Assembly: GCA_031554725.1 (NCBI GenBank)
Contig: JAVBUZ010000010.1
Location: forward strand, 1 to 12,514
DNA: 12,514 bases
DNA from: JAVBUZ01 sp031554725
GTDB taxonomy: Bacteria > Bacillota > Clostridia > Lachnospirales > Lachnospiraceae
Direction of reading: 5' to 3'
Within the stretch, counting starts at the first letter, position 1. The number at the start of each line of letters is the position of its first letter. Below the pieces are notes generated by a model. It ran no database searches. It worked only from the letters and a program-made list of their open reading frames with translations, and was not told the origin of the DNA. The position numbers and the translations under genes were made by a program. Below, piece by piece: positions 1 to 6,620 of this stretch.

Positions 1-509
1 GAAATAATTTCTTCTTCTGTTACATCATCCGTGTTCTTATCATCCTTCATTCCAAACACTTTAAGAATACATCTCACTGAAAAAGTAACTAACCAAGTAA
101 GTGGGGTTATTACAATTGTTATGTAATAGACTAAATTAATACACGCATATGCCCATTTTTCTGGTGTCCTAGAAGCAAGCTTTTTAGGAAGCAATACTCC
201 AAACGTAAGTAGTATGTATACTAAGAAAAAGAATGTTATAGCAACGGATCTCCAAATGCCTAAATAAAAGGCTCCCATAATCATATTAATAATTGTTACA
301 ATAAGCTGTAATGTATTAATGTATTCAGCGGGACTTGATATTAATTTCCCGAGTCTTATTGATTTTTTATCTTGATTTTCTGTTGCTCTTTTTTCAACGT
401 CCTTTACATTTATTTGCGTAATAGCCGCTCCGAATCCGTAAAAAAACATATCAACTAACAGTAAAACAAAAAACAAAATCAAACTGGCAGTCGGACCAAT
501 CTCTTCCAT
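1..509 (-). CDS. CNNM/DUF21 (HlyC/CorC-like) membrane protein, 5' part only
   Basis: The gene starts at an ATG at 509 and runs off the left edge, so only about 169 N-terminal residues are visible. An AAAGGAG ribosome binding site lies 7 nt upstream. The protein opens with a hydrophobic segment (about residues 8-30), then a charged linker. A second hydrophobic stretch follows near residues 61-80 (YINTLQLIVTIINMIMGAFY), then a third around 85-100 leading into FGVLLPKKLASRTPEKWA, and a fourth near 118-138. This order, with the PKxxA motif and following membrane helix, is characteristic of the CNNM domain of CorC/HlyC-type proteins, which are linked to Mg2+ export or ion homeostasis. CBS-pair and CorC C-terminal domains would be expected beyond the window. 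The Glu usually found before PK (GExxPK) is Val here. The gene has its own promoter at 555-583. Family assignment is fairly firm; transport function is inferred. Confidence 0.8.
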   Translation of the reverse strand, partial: MEEIGPTASLILFFVLLLVDMFFYGFGAAITQINVKDVEKRATENQDKKSIRLGKLISSPAEYINTLQLIVTIINMIMGAFYLGIWRSVAITFFFLVYILLTFGVLLPKKLASRTPEKWAYACINLVYYITIVITPLTWLVTFSVRCILKVFGMKDDKNTDDVTEEEII

Positions 510-554
510 ACATATACTCCTTTTTATCTGTATAAAAATATTCGTAACTCTTAA

Positions 555-583
555 AATATACCATTTCCTACTTTATCCGTCAA
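555..583 (-). promoter_or_regulatory. SigA-type promoter for the CNNM gene
   Basis: On the minus strand a TTGACG -35 box (578-583) is followed by exactly 17 bp and a TATATT -10 box (555-560). Transcription would begin near 548, giving a leader of about 40 nt before the ATG at 509. This suggests the CNNM gene is transcribed independently of the upstream mazF-like gene. Boxes were read by eye. Confidence 0.6.
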
Positions 584-600
584 GAAACCACCATGTACCA

Positions 601-942
601 TTATGTATTAATTTCCAGACTTATCAGCAGTGCCTTATTAATCTTTTGCATAATGTCATTGTCCAAATGGCACACCTTATCTTTTAATCTTTTTTTATCT
701 ATGGTTCTAAGTTGTTCAAGCAATATAACGGAATCTTTGTCCATATCATATTCCTTTGCTGAAAGTTCAATATGTGTTGGCAATTTTGCTTTATTCATCT
801 TGGATGTGATTGCTGCACATATTACAGTTGGACTATGTTTGTTTCCTACATCATTTTGTATAATTAACACTGGTCTAATTCCTCCTTGTTCAGAACCAAT
901 GACTGGTCTTAAATCAGCGTAATAAATATCTCCTCTTTTCAT
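601..942 (-). CDS. mazF: MazF/PemK/EndoA-type mRNA interferase toxin
   Basis: This 113-residue protein closely resembles Bacillus EndoA (NdoA/MazF), a ribosome-independent endoribonuclease that cuts single-stranded mRNA at short specific sequences. The hallmark MKRGDIYYADL start is present, with GSEQGGIRPVLIIQND following. The catalytic Arg and Thr of the family correspond to R23 (GGIRPV) and T46 (AAIT). The C-terminal VILLEQLRTIDKKRL stretch is also typical, and length is normal for the family. The ATG at 942 has an AAGGGA ribosome binding site about 8 nt upstream. It lies 65 bp downstream of alr on the same strand, the classic alr-ndoA context. The MazE/EndoAI antitoxin gene that normally sits between the two is absent. 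Only a weak promoter-like sequence can be seen in the 65-bp gap, so cotranscription with alr is likely. Confidence 0.92.
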   Translation of the reverse strand: MKRGDIYYADLRPVIGSEQGGIRPVLIIQNDVGNKHSPTVICAAITSKMNKAKLPTHIELSAKEYDMDKDSVILLEQLRTIDKKRLKDKVCHLDNDIMQKINKALLISLEINT

Positions 943-1007
943 GACATGCTTCCCTTCTACATAAATCTGGTAGTATTATTGCCAGTTTATCTGAAGGTAT
1001 TCAAAAT

Positions 1008-2156
1008 TTATTCGAAGTAATGTAGTCTTGGAATCCTTTTTCCTAAATCACAAACTAGTTCATAATTAAATCTTCCAGACAATTCTCCTAAGAAATTAGC
1101 ACTTATTTCTAACTGTCCATCTTTCCCAATAAGGGTAACCCTATCCCCTTCTTTAACGTCTTTGATGTCAGTAACATCAACCATCATTTGATCCATACAC
1201 ACCCTTCCTAATATAGGTGCCTTTTCACCTCTTATTAGAACATAGCCTTTATTAGATAAGCTTCTTGGATATCCATCGCCGTAGCCTACTGGCACCGTAG
1301 CAACCTTAGTTAACTTATTGGTAATATAGGTGCCACCATAGCTTATAGGTGAGCCTTTCGGCATATCCTTTACAAAAATAATTGTACTATAAAAAGACAA
1401 AGCTGGGCGAAGCATAATACCATTTTTTTGAACCTCATTTGATGGTTCTAAGCCGTATAAAGCAATTCCAGCTCTTACTGCATCAAGTCCAGCCTCAGGC
1501 ATTTGTAGTATAGCTGCACTATTTGAACAATGCTTTAAAAGATTTTTCACACCTAATTCCCGTTCAACGCGGATTACAAACTGATTGTAGGTTGCCAATT
1601 GTTCTCTCGCACTGGAAACATCCTCCTCATCTGCCTTGGCAAAATGAGTAAAAATACCAACAACCTCTATTCCTTTTGTATTTATAGCTTTTTTTACAAA
1701 TTCCAGACCTTCTTCGTCAGGAGATATTCCGATTCTACCCATACCAGTATCCACTTTGATATGAACCTTCATGGTTTTACCAACACTATTTGCTGCCCTT
1801 CCCATTTCCTCTAGCATATCTTCGCGAAAAACAGTAGTTTCAATTCCTTTTTCTGCCATCTCCTTATAAGCATAAGGAAAGGTATAACCCAAAATAATAA
1901 CAGGCTTACTGACGCCAGTTTTTACGATTTCAATTGCCTCTTCTTCTGTTGCCACAGCAAAACCATAGATACATTCTAGATGCTCTATTGCTTTGACAAT
2001 AGGTATTGCCCCATGTCCATAGCCGTCGGTTTTAACAACTGCTATTATCTTAGTCTCTGGTTGTATATGTTCCTTCATACTATTTATATTATTAACGATA
2101 TTCTTGATATTGACTTCAATATATCCTCTCGCATATCTTTCTCTTTCTATGTTCAC
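1008..2156 (-). CDS. alr: alanine racemase
   Basis: A PLP-dependent enzyme that interconverts L- and D-alanine, supplying D-alanine for peptidoglycan in the cytoplasm. At 382 residues it has the usual length. The N-terminal TIM-barrel carries the PLP lysine K42 in VVKTDGYGHG; VDTGMGRIG lies at 135-143. The second catalytic base is Y273 in SPISYGGTY, contributed across the dimer. The C-terminal beta domain carries GRVCMDQMMVDVT and ends with IPRLHYFE. The start is a GTG at 2156 with AGAAAGG about 12 nt upstream, a long spacing; no better in-frame start is visible nearby. The mazF toxin follows 65 bp downstream. Upstream, the rex operon ends at a terminator, so alr needs its own promoter, and a weak candidate is listed. 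The homologue could be catabolic, but the alr-mazF order fits the housekeeping Firmicute alr. Confidence 0.95.
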   Translation of the reverse strand: MNIERERYARGYIEVNIKNIVNNINSMKEHIQPETKIIAVVKTDGYGHGAIPIVKAIEHLECIYGFAVATEEEAIEIVKTGVSKPVIILGYTFPYAYKEMAEKGIETTVFREDMLEEMGRAANSVGKTMKVHIKVDTGMGRIGISPDEEGLEFVKKAINTKGIEVVGIFTHFAKADEEDVSSAREQLATYNQFVIRVERELGVKNLLKHCSNSAAILQMPEAGLDAVRAGIALYGLEPSNEVQKNGIMLRPALSFYSTIIFVKDMPKGSPISYGGTYITNKLTKVATVPVGYGDGYPRSLSNKGYVLIRGEKAPILGRVCMDQMMVDVTDIKDVKEGDRVTLIGKDGQLEISANFLGELSGRFNYELVCDLGKRIPRLHYFE

Positions 2157-2187
2157 TCTAACACCAAGCCTTTCTATATTATTATAC

Positions 2188-2216
2188 AGTATAATCTTTA
2201 AATAGTGCTTTGCTAA
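2188..2216 (-). promoter_or_regulatory. weak candidate promoter for alr
   Basis: Minus-strand TTAGCA (2211-2216), a 17-bp spacer and TATACT (2188-2193) lie between the upstream terminator and the alr GTG at 2156. The -35 matches consensus at only 4 of 6 positions and the -10 at 5 of 6. A TATAAT at 2181-2186 has no good -35 partner. It is placed where a promoter is required, because the upstream operon terminates at 2246-2278. Confidence 0.35.
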
Positions 2217-2245
2217 TTTTCAATTTTAACATGTTATGCCATATA

Positions 2246-2278
2246 AAAAAAGAGCTGTTATGGTTAACAGCTCTTTTT
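2246..2278 (-). terminator. intrinsic terminator of the rex operon
   Basis: A perfect inverted repeat (AGAGCTGTTA on the left, TAACAGCTCT on the right, about 4-nt loop) is bounded by an A-run on one side and a T-run on the other. It begins 7 nt past the stop codon of the coiled-coil gene at 2285. Because both sides carry A/T runs it could work in both directions, but only minus-strand transcription reaches it. Confidence 0.85.
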
Positions 2279-2284
2279 GCCAAT

Positions 2285-2959
2285 TTATTTAGCACTTTTT
2301 TCTGTGTCCTCGCTTTGCGCATCCACATTCTTAATTGGTGGTTTGGGTCTATGTTCTTCTGGATTATACTTTAAATCAAAAATACCAATTACATCCACCC
2401 CAAATATATCATGCATATAAGAATATAACTCGTGATTTTTTATTTCTTTTTCTTGCTTTCTTACCAGCTTCTTTTTAAGTTCGATACGAACCTCTGTTAT
2501 CCAATTAGCAATTTCTACAATTTCTTCGGTATTGTCCTGAAGCTTATCATAGCAAACATCCATAGTTCTTAGCATTAGCTCATAGTTAGTAGCTTCTATT
2601 TCCTTGGGCAAGTCAAGAACTTCATCCTGATACTCTTCAAGCTTTTCATTGCATTCGTTTAATAAGCGTTTATTTTCTTCTACCTTTTCCTCTATAGAGG
2701 AGTCGGATTTCTGTTCCATTTCATCTCGAAGTGAAACAATCTCATCCATAAGGCGCTTTTTAATTTTTTTAATCTCTTTTAATTCTGTGTTCAGCTTTCC
2801 CTGACGTTTAAGCAAATCATTTAATTCTTTCTCTAGCTTCGCAATTGCCGGATTGCTTCCTGTTTGTGTAAATAATTTATGCCACTTATTATCCAGAGTA
2901 AGAATTGGAATCTTTTTACCTATAAGGGCCGTTTTATATACTTCCTCTTTTTTCCCCAT
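2285..2959 (-). CDS. coiled-coil protein of unknown function, cotranscribed with rex
   Basis: I do not recognise a named family. The 224-residue product has no signal peptide or membrane segment, so it is probably cytoplasmic. Residues about 40-125 are almost continuous Lys/Glu/Leu-rich heptad sequence and should form a long coiled coil, broken near residue 117 by a DLPKE turn. A second charged helical stretch covers about 143-172. A less charged globular part follows around 175-198 (YSYMHDIFGVDVIGIFDLKY), and the tail is disordered and Pro/charge rich. The ATG at 2959 has AAGGAG 7 nt upstream. It starts 36 bp after the rex stop codon and ends at a strong terminator, so rex and this gene form a two-gene operon. 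Any role in redox control is only inference from position. Base composition and codon use look like the neighbouring genes. Confidence 0.75.
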   Translation of the reverse strand: MGKKEEVYKTALIGKKIPILTLDNKWHKLFTQTGSNPAIAKLEKELNDLLKRQGKLNTELKEIKKIKKRLMDEIVSLRDEMEQKSDSSIEEKVEENKRLLNECNEKLEEYQDEVLDLPKEIEATNYELMLRTMDVCYDKLQDNTEEIVEIANWITEVRIELKKKLVRKQEKEIKNHELYSYMHDIFGVDVIGIFDLKYNPEEHRPKPPIKNVDAQSEDTEKSAK

Positions 2960-2995
2960 TTCCCCACTCCTTATTTAATACAAGAGTCACACAAA

Positions 2996-3640
2996 TTACT
3001 TGTTTTGTTCTTTGGTATATCTTTCTAGATTATAAGATAGTTTCATTAAGCTATCTGATAAATGTACGTTTTCAACCTGAATTCCTTCTGGTACATTTAA
3101 GTCAACATGCGCAAAGTTCCATATAGCCTTGATGCCATTATTGGCCAAAACTTCAGCAACCTCGACGGCACTCGTTTTGGGTATCGTCAAAACTGCAATG
3201 TCGATATTATTCTCCCTTACAAAGGACTCAATGTTTTCCATCGGTTGTACTGGAATTCCCCTTATTTCTTTTCCCTGTAGCTCTGTGCTCTTATCAAACA
3301 TACCTTTTAATAAGAAGCCTCTTTTTTCAAAATTCATATAGTTTCCAAGGGCTTGACCCAAATTACCCGCACCAATGATAATTAAATGATGGGTTTTATC
3401 TAGGCCTAAAATCTTTCCAATTTCCTTGTATAAGAACTCAACATTGTATCCATACCCCTGCTGACCAAACCCACCAAAGTTATTGAAATCCTGACGGATT
3501 TGTGATGCTGTCACTTTCATTAGTTCACTTAACTCTTGAGAAGAGATTCTTTCTACCCCTTCATCCTTTAAATCACCCAGATATCTAAAATATCGTGGCA
3601 GGCGTCCTATAACCGCTTGAGATATTTCTTTTTCTTCCAC
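2996..3640 (-). CDS. rex: redox-sensing transcriptional repressor Rex
   Basis: Rex is a dimeric repressor that senses the NADH/NAD+ ratio and releases fermentation and respiration promoters when NADH is high. The 214-residue product has the family's two-domain layout. An N-terminal winged helix (about 1-80) contains ISSQELSELMKVTASQIRQD and the GGFGQQGYGYNV wing region. A Rossmann domain follows, with the dinucleotide motif GAGNLGQAL near residues 90-98 and FDKSTELQGKEIRGIPV after it. A C-terminal swapped helix (LMKLSYNLERYT) closes the protein. The start is a GTG at 3640, chosen because GGAGG (3648-3652) lies 7 nt upstream. A consensus promoter lies at 3700-3728. Downstream is the coiled-coil gene at 2285-2959. 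It is divergent from a YdiF-like ABC-F gene, and in Bacillus subtilis rex (ydiH) is also a near neighbour of ydiF. No strong Rex operator was found in the promoter region. Confidence 0.95.
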   Translation of the reverse strand: MEEKEISQAVIGRLPRYFRYLGDLKDEGVERISSQELSELMKVTASQIRQDFNNFGGFGQQGYGYNVEFLYKEIGKILGLDKTHHLIIIGAGNLGQALGNYMNFEKRGFLLKGMFDKSTELQGKEIRGIPVQPMENIESFVRENNIDIAVLTIPKTSAVEVAEVLANNGIKAIWNFAHVDLNVPEGIQVENVHLSDSLMKLSYNLERYTKEQNK

Positions 3641-3699
3641 AATGGTTCCTCCAAATCTTTTCTATATATTCACGTTCTCATTTCCAATCATATAGAAAC

Positions 3700-3728
3700 A
3701 TTATATATAAACGTTAAAATAATGTCAA
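3700..3728 (-). promoter_or_regulatory. consensus SigA-type promoter for rex
   Basis: On the minus strand TTGACA (3723-3728) is separated by 17 bp from TATAAT (3700-3705), a perfect consensus promoter. Transcription would begin near 3693, giving a leader of about 50 nt before the GTG at 3640. The -35 box is one half of a 16-bp palindrome shared with the divergent promoter. Confidence 0.75.
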
Positions 3729-3738
3729 TGAATTGACA
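3723..3738. promoter_or_regulatory. 16-bp palindrome joining two divergent -35 boxes
   Basis: TGTCAAT-GA-ATTGACA is a perfect inverted repeat with a 2-bp centre. Each arm contains a TTGACA -35 box, one facing rex and one facing the ABC-F gene. The two promoters are therefore back to back with almost no space between, and polymerase or a regulator bound here would affect both. Confidence 0.6.
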
Positions 3739-3761
3739 CAAGAATTTATCCCATGTAAACT
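3733..3761 (+). promoter_or_regulatory. candidate promoter for the ABC-F gene
   Basis: Plus-strand TTGACA (3733-3738), a 17-bp spacer and TAAACT (3756-3761) precede the ATG at 3805. The -35 is perfect and the -10 matches 4 of 6 positions. Transcription would start around 3768, leaving a leader of about 37 nt with an AGAAAGG ribosome binding site at 3788-3794. Confidence 0.55.
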
Positions 3762-3804
3762 ATATAAGGCAAAGAACACGTGAATAAAGAAAGGTAAAAT
3801 TAAT

Positions 3805-5718
3805 ATGATACTTTCCTGTCAGAATATATCCAAGGCTTTTCTTGAGAAAAGCGTACTTAAAAATATATCATTTCATATCGAAGATACTGAAAAAGCAGCC
3901 ATTGTAGGAATAAATGGTGCAGGCAAAACTACCCTACTTCGTATCATCGTCGGTGAAATGTCTCCTGATGAGGGTCAAGTTGTTTTAGCAAAGGATAAAA
4001 CCATTGGCTACTTATCTCAAAATGCTGTTGTAAATGGTAACAACACGATTTATGATGAGCTTTTATCCGTGAAGCAGGATTTAATTGATATTGAACAAAA
4101 AATGCGTCAAACGGAAGAGCAAATGAAGCATGCTAGTGAAGCTGAGCTTCAAGCACTGATGAATAAATATACCAATCTCACCCACAGCTTCGAAATCAAT
4201 AATGGTTATGCCTATAAAAGCGAGCTTGTTGGTGTTCTAAAGGGACTTGGTTTTTTAGAAGAGGAATTCACCAAAAATGTTACTACCCTTTCTGGTGGTC
4301 AGAAAACGCGAATTGCACTTGGTAAACTTCTTCTGGTAAAACCAGATCTAATCATTCTAGATGAGCCTACAAACCATTTAGATATGAATTCTATTGCTTG
4401 GCTTGAAACATATCTACAAAACTACAAGGGTGCTGTTATTATTGTTTCCCATGACCGTTACTTCTTAGATAAAATTGCCCAAAAGGTAATCGAAATTGAT
4501 CAAAGTAATGCTACTTCTTTTATTGGAAATTATTCTGATTATGCAGTAAAAAAAGAACAGCTTAGGGTTGCCGCCTTACATGCCTACATGAATCAGCAGC
4601 GTGAAATTAAGCATCAAGAAGAGGTGATTGAAAAGCTTCGTTCCTTTAATCGTGAAAAATCAATTAAGCGCGCTGAAAGCCGCGAAAAGATGCTCGACAA
4701 AATGGAGGTAATTGATAAGCCTACTGTAGCACGTGATGATATGCATTTAAAATTAACACCCAGACGCGTTAGTGGAAACGATGTTCTAGATGTAATCGAT
4801 TTAGCGAAATCCTTTGGTCACCAAAAACTTTTCGAAAACCTAAACTTTCAAATAAAGCGCGGTGAGCATGTTTCTATTATTGGAGATAATGGTACCGGGA
4901 AAACCACTATACTAAAAATCTTAAATGGAATTTTACCTGCTGATGCTGGTAGCTTCCGTTTAGGCTCAAATGTGGAGATTGGCTACTACGACCAGGAACA
5001 CCATGTACTGCATTCTGATAAAACATTGTTTGATGAAATTTCAGACGACTATCCTACACTCACCAATACTGAAATCCGCAATGTCTTAGCCGCCTTTTTA
5101 TTTACAGGTGATGATGTCTTTAAGCGTATTAATGATTTAAGTGGTGGTGAAAAAGGGCGTGTCAGCCTAGCTAAGCTAATGCTCGGTAATGCCAACCTGC
5201 TTATTTTGGATGAACCTACAAACCACCTTGATATTATGTCCAAGGAAATACTAGAGGATGCCATTAATAGTTATGAAGGAACCGTTTTATATGTTTCCCA
5301 TGACCGTTACTTTATTAATCGAACTGCTTCTCGTATTTTGGATCTTACAAACCAAACTCTAATTAATTATATTGGAAACTATGATTATTACTTAGAAAAG
5401 AAAGAAACCATGGAAGCTACCTTTCTTGTAAATAATACTCCCCCTTCTACTTTAGAGCCTGAACTGGAATCTGAGGTAAAAGTAGATTGGAAATCTCAAA
5501 AGGAAGAACAGGCAAAGCAAAGAAAAAGAGAAAACGATCTAAAAAAATGTGAACAACAGATTTCCGACTTAGAAGCCAGACAGAAGGAAATTGATGAGCT
5601 AATGACCGACCCTTCTATTGCTACAAATGTTGCGAAATTACAGGAGCTAAGTAGAGAATCAGAACAGATTATAAGTAAACTTAACGAACTATATGAGCTG
5701 TGGGAAACACTGGCGTAG
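3805..5718 (+). CDS. ydiF: YdiF-like ABC-F ATPase (ribosome-associated)
   Basis: A soluble protein with two ABC ATPase domains and no membrane segment, so an ABC-F translation factor and not a transporter. Members of this family bind the ribosomal E site and relieve stalled or slow peptide-bond formation. Domain 1 has Walker A GINGAGKT (35-42), signature LSGGQ (162-166) and DEPTNHLD (186-193). The interdomain linker (about 240-310) is the helical arm that contacts P-site tRNA. Domain 2 has GDNGTGKT (360-367), LSGGE (445-449) and DEPTNHLD (469-476). A charged C-terminal coiled coil fills about 565-637. The 637-residue length, the C-terminal extension and motif sequences match Bacillus YdiF well. 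The ATG at 3805 has AGAAAGG about 10 nt upstream. It is the only plus-strand gene here, divergent from rex. An antibiotic-resistance ABC-F cannot be excluded, but nothing suggests it. Confidence 0.9.
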   Translation: MILSCQNISKAFLEKSVLKNISFHIEDTEKAAIVGINGAGKTTLLRIIVGEMSPDEGQVVLAKDKTIGYLSQNAVVNGNNTIYDELLSVKQDLIDIEQKMRQTEEQMKHASEAELQALMNKYTNLTHSFEINNGYAYKSELVGVLKGLGFLEEEFTKNVTTLSGGQKTRIALGKLLLVKPDLIILDEPTNHLDMNSIAWLETYLQNYKGAVIIVSHDRYFLDKIAQKVIEIDQSNATSFIGNYSDYAVKKEQLRVAALHAYMNQQREIKHQEEVIEKLRSFNREKSIKRAESREKMLDKMEVIDKPTVARDDMHLKLTPRRVSGNDVLDVIDLAKSFGHQKLFENLNFQIKRGEHVSIIGDNGTGKTTILKILNGILPADAGSFRLGSNVEIGYYDQEHHVLHSDKTLFDEISDDYPTLTNTEIRNVLAAFLFTGDDVFKRINDLSGGEKGRVSLAKLMLGNANLLILDEPTNHLDIMSKEILEDAINSYEGTVLYVSHDRYFINRTASRILDLTNQTLINYIGNYDYYLEKKETMEATFLVNNTPPSTLEPELESEVKVDWKSQKEEQAKQRKRENDLKKCEQQISDLEARQKEIDELMTDPSIATNVAKLQELSRESEQIISKLNELYELWETLA

Positions 5719-5747
5719 AATAAAGATTAATAAAGATAAATATTTTT

Positions 5748-5831
5748 GATGGCAATAACAGCAATAGCATTCCTACGAGCAGACGTTTTTCTACACTGCT
5801 TCTTCGGAATTGTATTGTTGTTATTGCTATC
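5748..5831. repeat. long-hairpin repeat element, short copy (A)
   Basis: An imperfect inverted repeat with 26-nt arms (5748-5773 and 5806-5831) differs at only 4 arm positions, two of them GU-compatible in RNA. The loop carries the 19-bp core AAGCAGTGTAGAAAAACGT on the minus strand (5783-5801), and an inner AGCAG/CTGCT pairing closes around it. The same 19 bp occurs at 6499-6517 in opposite orientation inside a longer element. It sits between the convergent ABC-F and HTH-remnant genes and may act as a two-way terminator. Otherwise the 172-bp gap holds nothing I recognise. Confidence 0.65.
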
Positions 5832-5890
5832 TACATACAGCTCTCTTTAATAAATATTTATTTCTTTACGTTAAAATTATACCTCTCTGC

Positions 5891-6385
5891 TTATCTTGCT
5901 TGTAATGTATGTTGTGGTACTTCCCAAACTGTAAAATATCTCCAATAGGTTTCGGATGAAATTACAATATTATCTACCCCATTTGTAAAAATATAACTGC
6001 TTCCAGCTTGCTCAACAAAGTTAACATTTTTACTACTCTCTACAAACCGAAATAGTTCAGAACATTCGCCTTTTTTGCTAATATATGTTCCTGTATTATT
6101 ACCAACTGCCACGTAAGGCGTTTCTTCATTTATGCTTGTACTAGCAATCAAATACGGAATCGGATTTCCTCGTTGAAAAATAACTTTTTGATAACTGACA
6201 AGTATGAGAAGCAAAATAATTACTGTAAAAACAGCAATAAATACTATAAATTTATGCTTTGTTTTCTGTTCCTTTTTCAAAACTTGTAATGATACCTTAT
6301 CTGCTCGTGCAACAATATTTTGTTGTGTCATATTTTTTTGTTGTCTAATTTCCGAAATTAGTCTTCCGGTTTTTTCATTATTCAT
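5891..6385 (-). CDS. membrane-anchored protein with a truncated XRE-type HTH
   Basis: The 164-residue product begins like an XRE/HTH_3 regulator: MNNEKTGRLISEIRQQKNMT matches the first helix and start of helix 2 of that domain. The sequence then jumps to a charged linker (NIVARADKVSLQVLKKEQKT), lacking the recognition helix and the SKWERG-type segment. A single membrane helix follows at about residues 46-64. A region of about 100 residues after it (YLIASTSINEETPYVAVGNN and on to WEVPQHTLQAR) is predicted to lie outside the cell; it has repeated Tyr/Val/Ile beta-like segments and I do not recognise it. A very strong AGGAGGT site lies 8 nt before the ATG at 6385. Intact relatives would be HTH-linker-TM-sensor proteins; this one appears to have lost part of the HTH by an in-frame deletion. 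It may no longer bind DNA. Hairpin repeats lie on both sides. Confidence 0.6.
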   Translation of the reverse strand: MNNEKTGRLISEIRQQKNMTQQNIVARADKVSLQVLKKEQKTKHKFIVFIAVFTVIILLLILVSYQKVIFQRGNPIPYLIASTSINEETPYVAVGNNTGTYISKKGECSELFRFVESSKNVNFVEQAGSSYIFTNGVDNIVISSETYWRYFTVWEVPQHTLQAR

Positions 6386-6472
6386 GTTGCAACACCTCCT
6401 ACACCTAGTCTATTGTATATTGAGGATATTTACACTCGACTAGTGGTTGAAATATAGTTTACATTTTGTAGA

Positions 6473-6612
6473 TTATAATAAAAAATACTATTCCTTAAAA
6501 GCAGTGTAGAAAAACGTTGGTGCTTAGAACCTGTAGTCTAGGTTTTTATGCACCATTACGTTTTTCTCCAAACGAGAGTGTCTGCTTGAAGGAATAGTAT
6601 TTTTTATTATAA
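6473..6612. repeat. long-hairpin repeat element, long copy (B)
   Basis: A 140-bp inverted structure with perfect 24-nt outer arms (6473-6496 and 6589-6612). Inside, AAGCAG pairs with CTGCTT, GAAAAACGT with ACGTTTTTC, GGTGC with GCACC, and AACC with GGTT near the tip, so nearly the whole element folds on itself. The plus strand carries the 19-bp core at 6499-6517 that also occurs inverted in copy A. It begins 8 bp past the icd stop codon, so the outer stem with its A/T-rich tract may terminate the citrate operon. The remaining 88 bp to the HTH-remnant gene at 6385 hold no clear promoter. Confidence 0.7.
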
Positions 6613-6620
6613 CTTCACAA

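Noticed and set aside
593..922. Plus-strand open frame opposite the MazF gene, considered as a possible antitoxin
   Set aside because: It is the antisense of a well-conserved coding sequence, has no ribosome binding site, and its product shows no antitoxin features.
3712..3729. Rex operator in the rex promoter (GTTAA-N-GTCAAT-like)
   Set aside because: Only about 9 of the 14 defined positions match a clostridial TTGTTAA-N4-TTAACAA type site, which is too weak to annotate; mentioned only as a possibility.
3805..5718. Drug exporter ATPase
   Set aside because: Two ABC domains in one chain, the ABC-F linker and C-terminal coiled coil, and no membrane partner gene indicate a translation factor.
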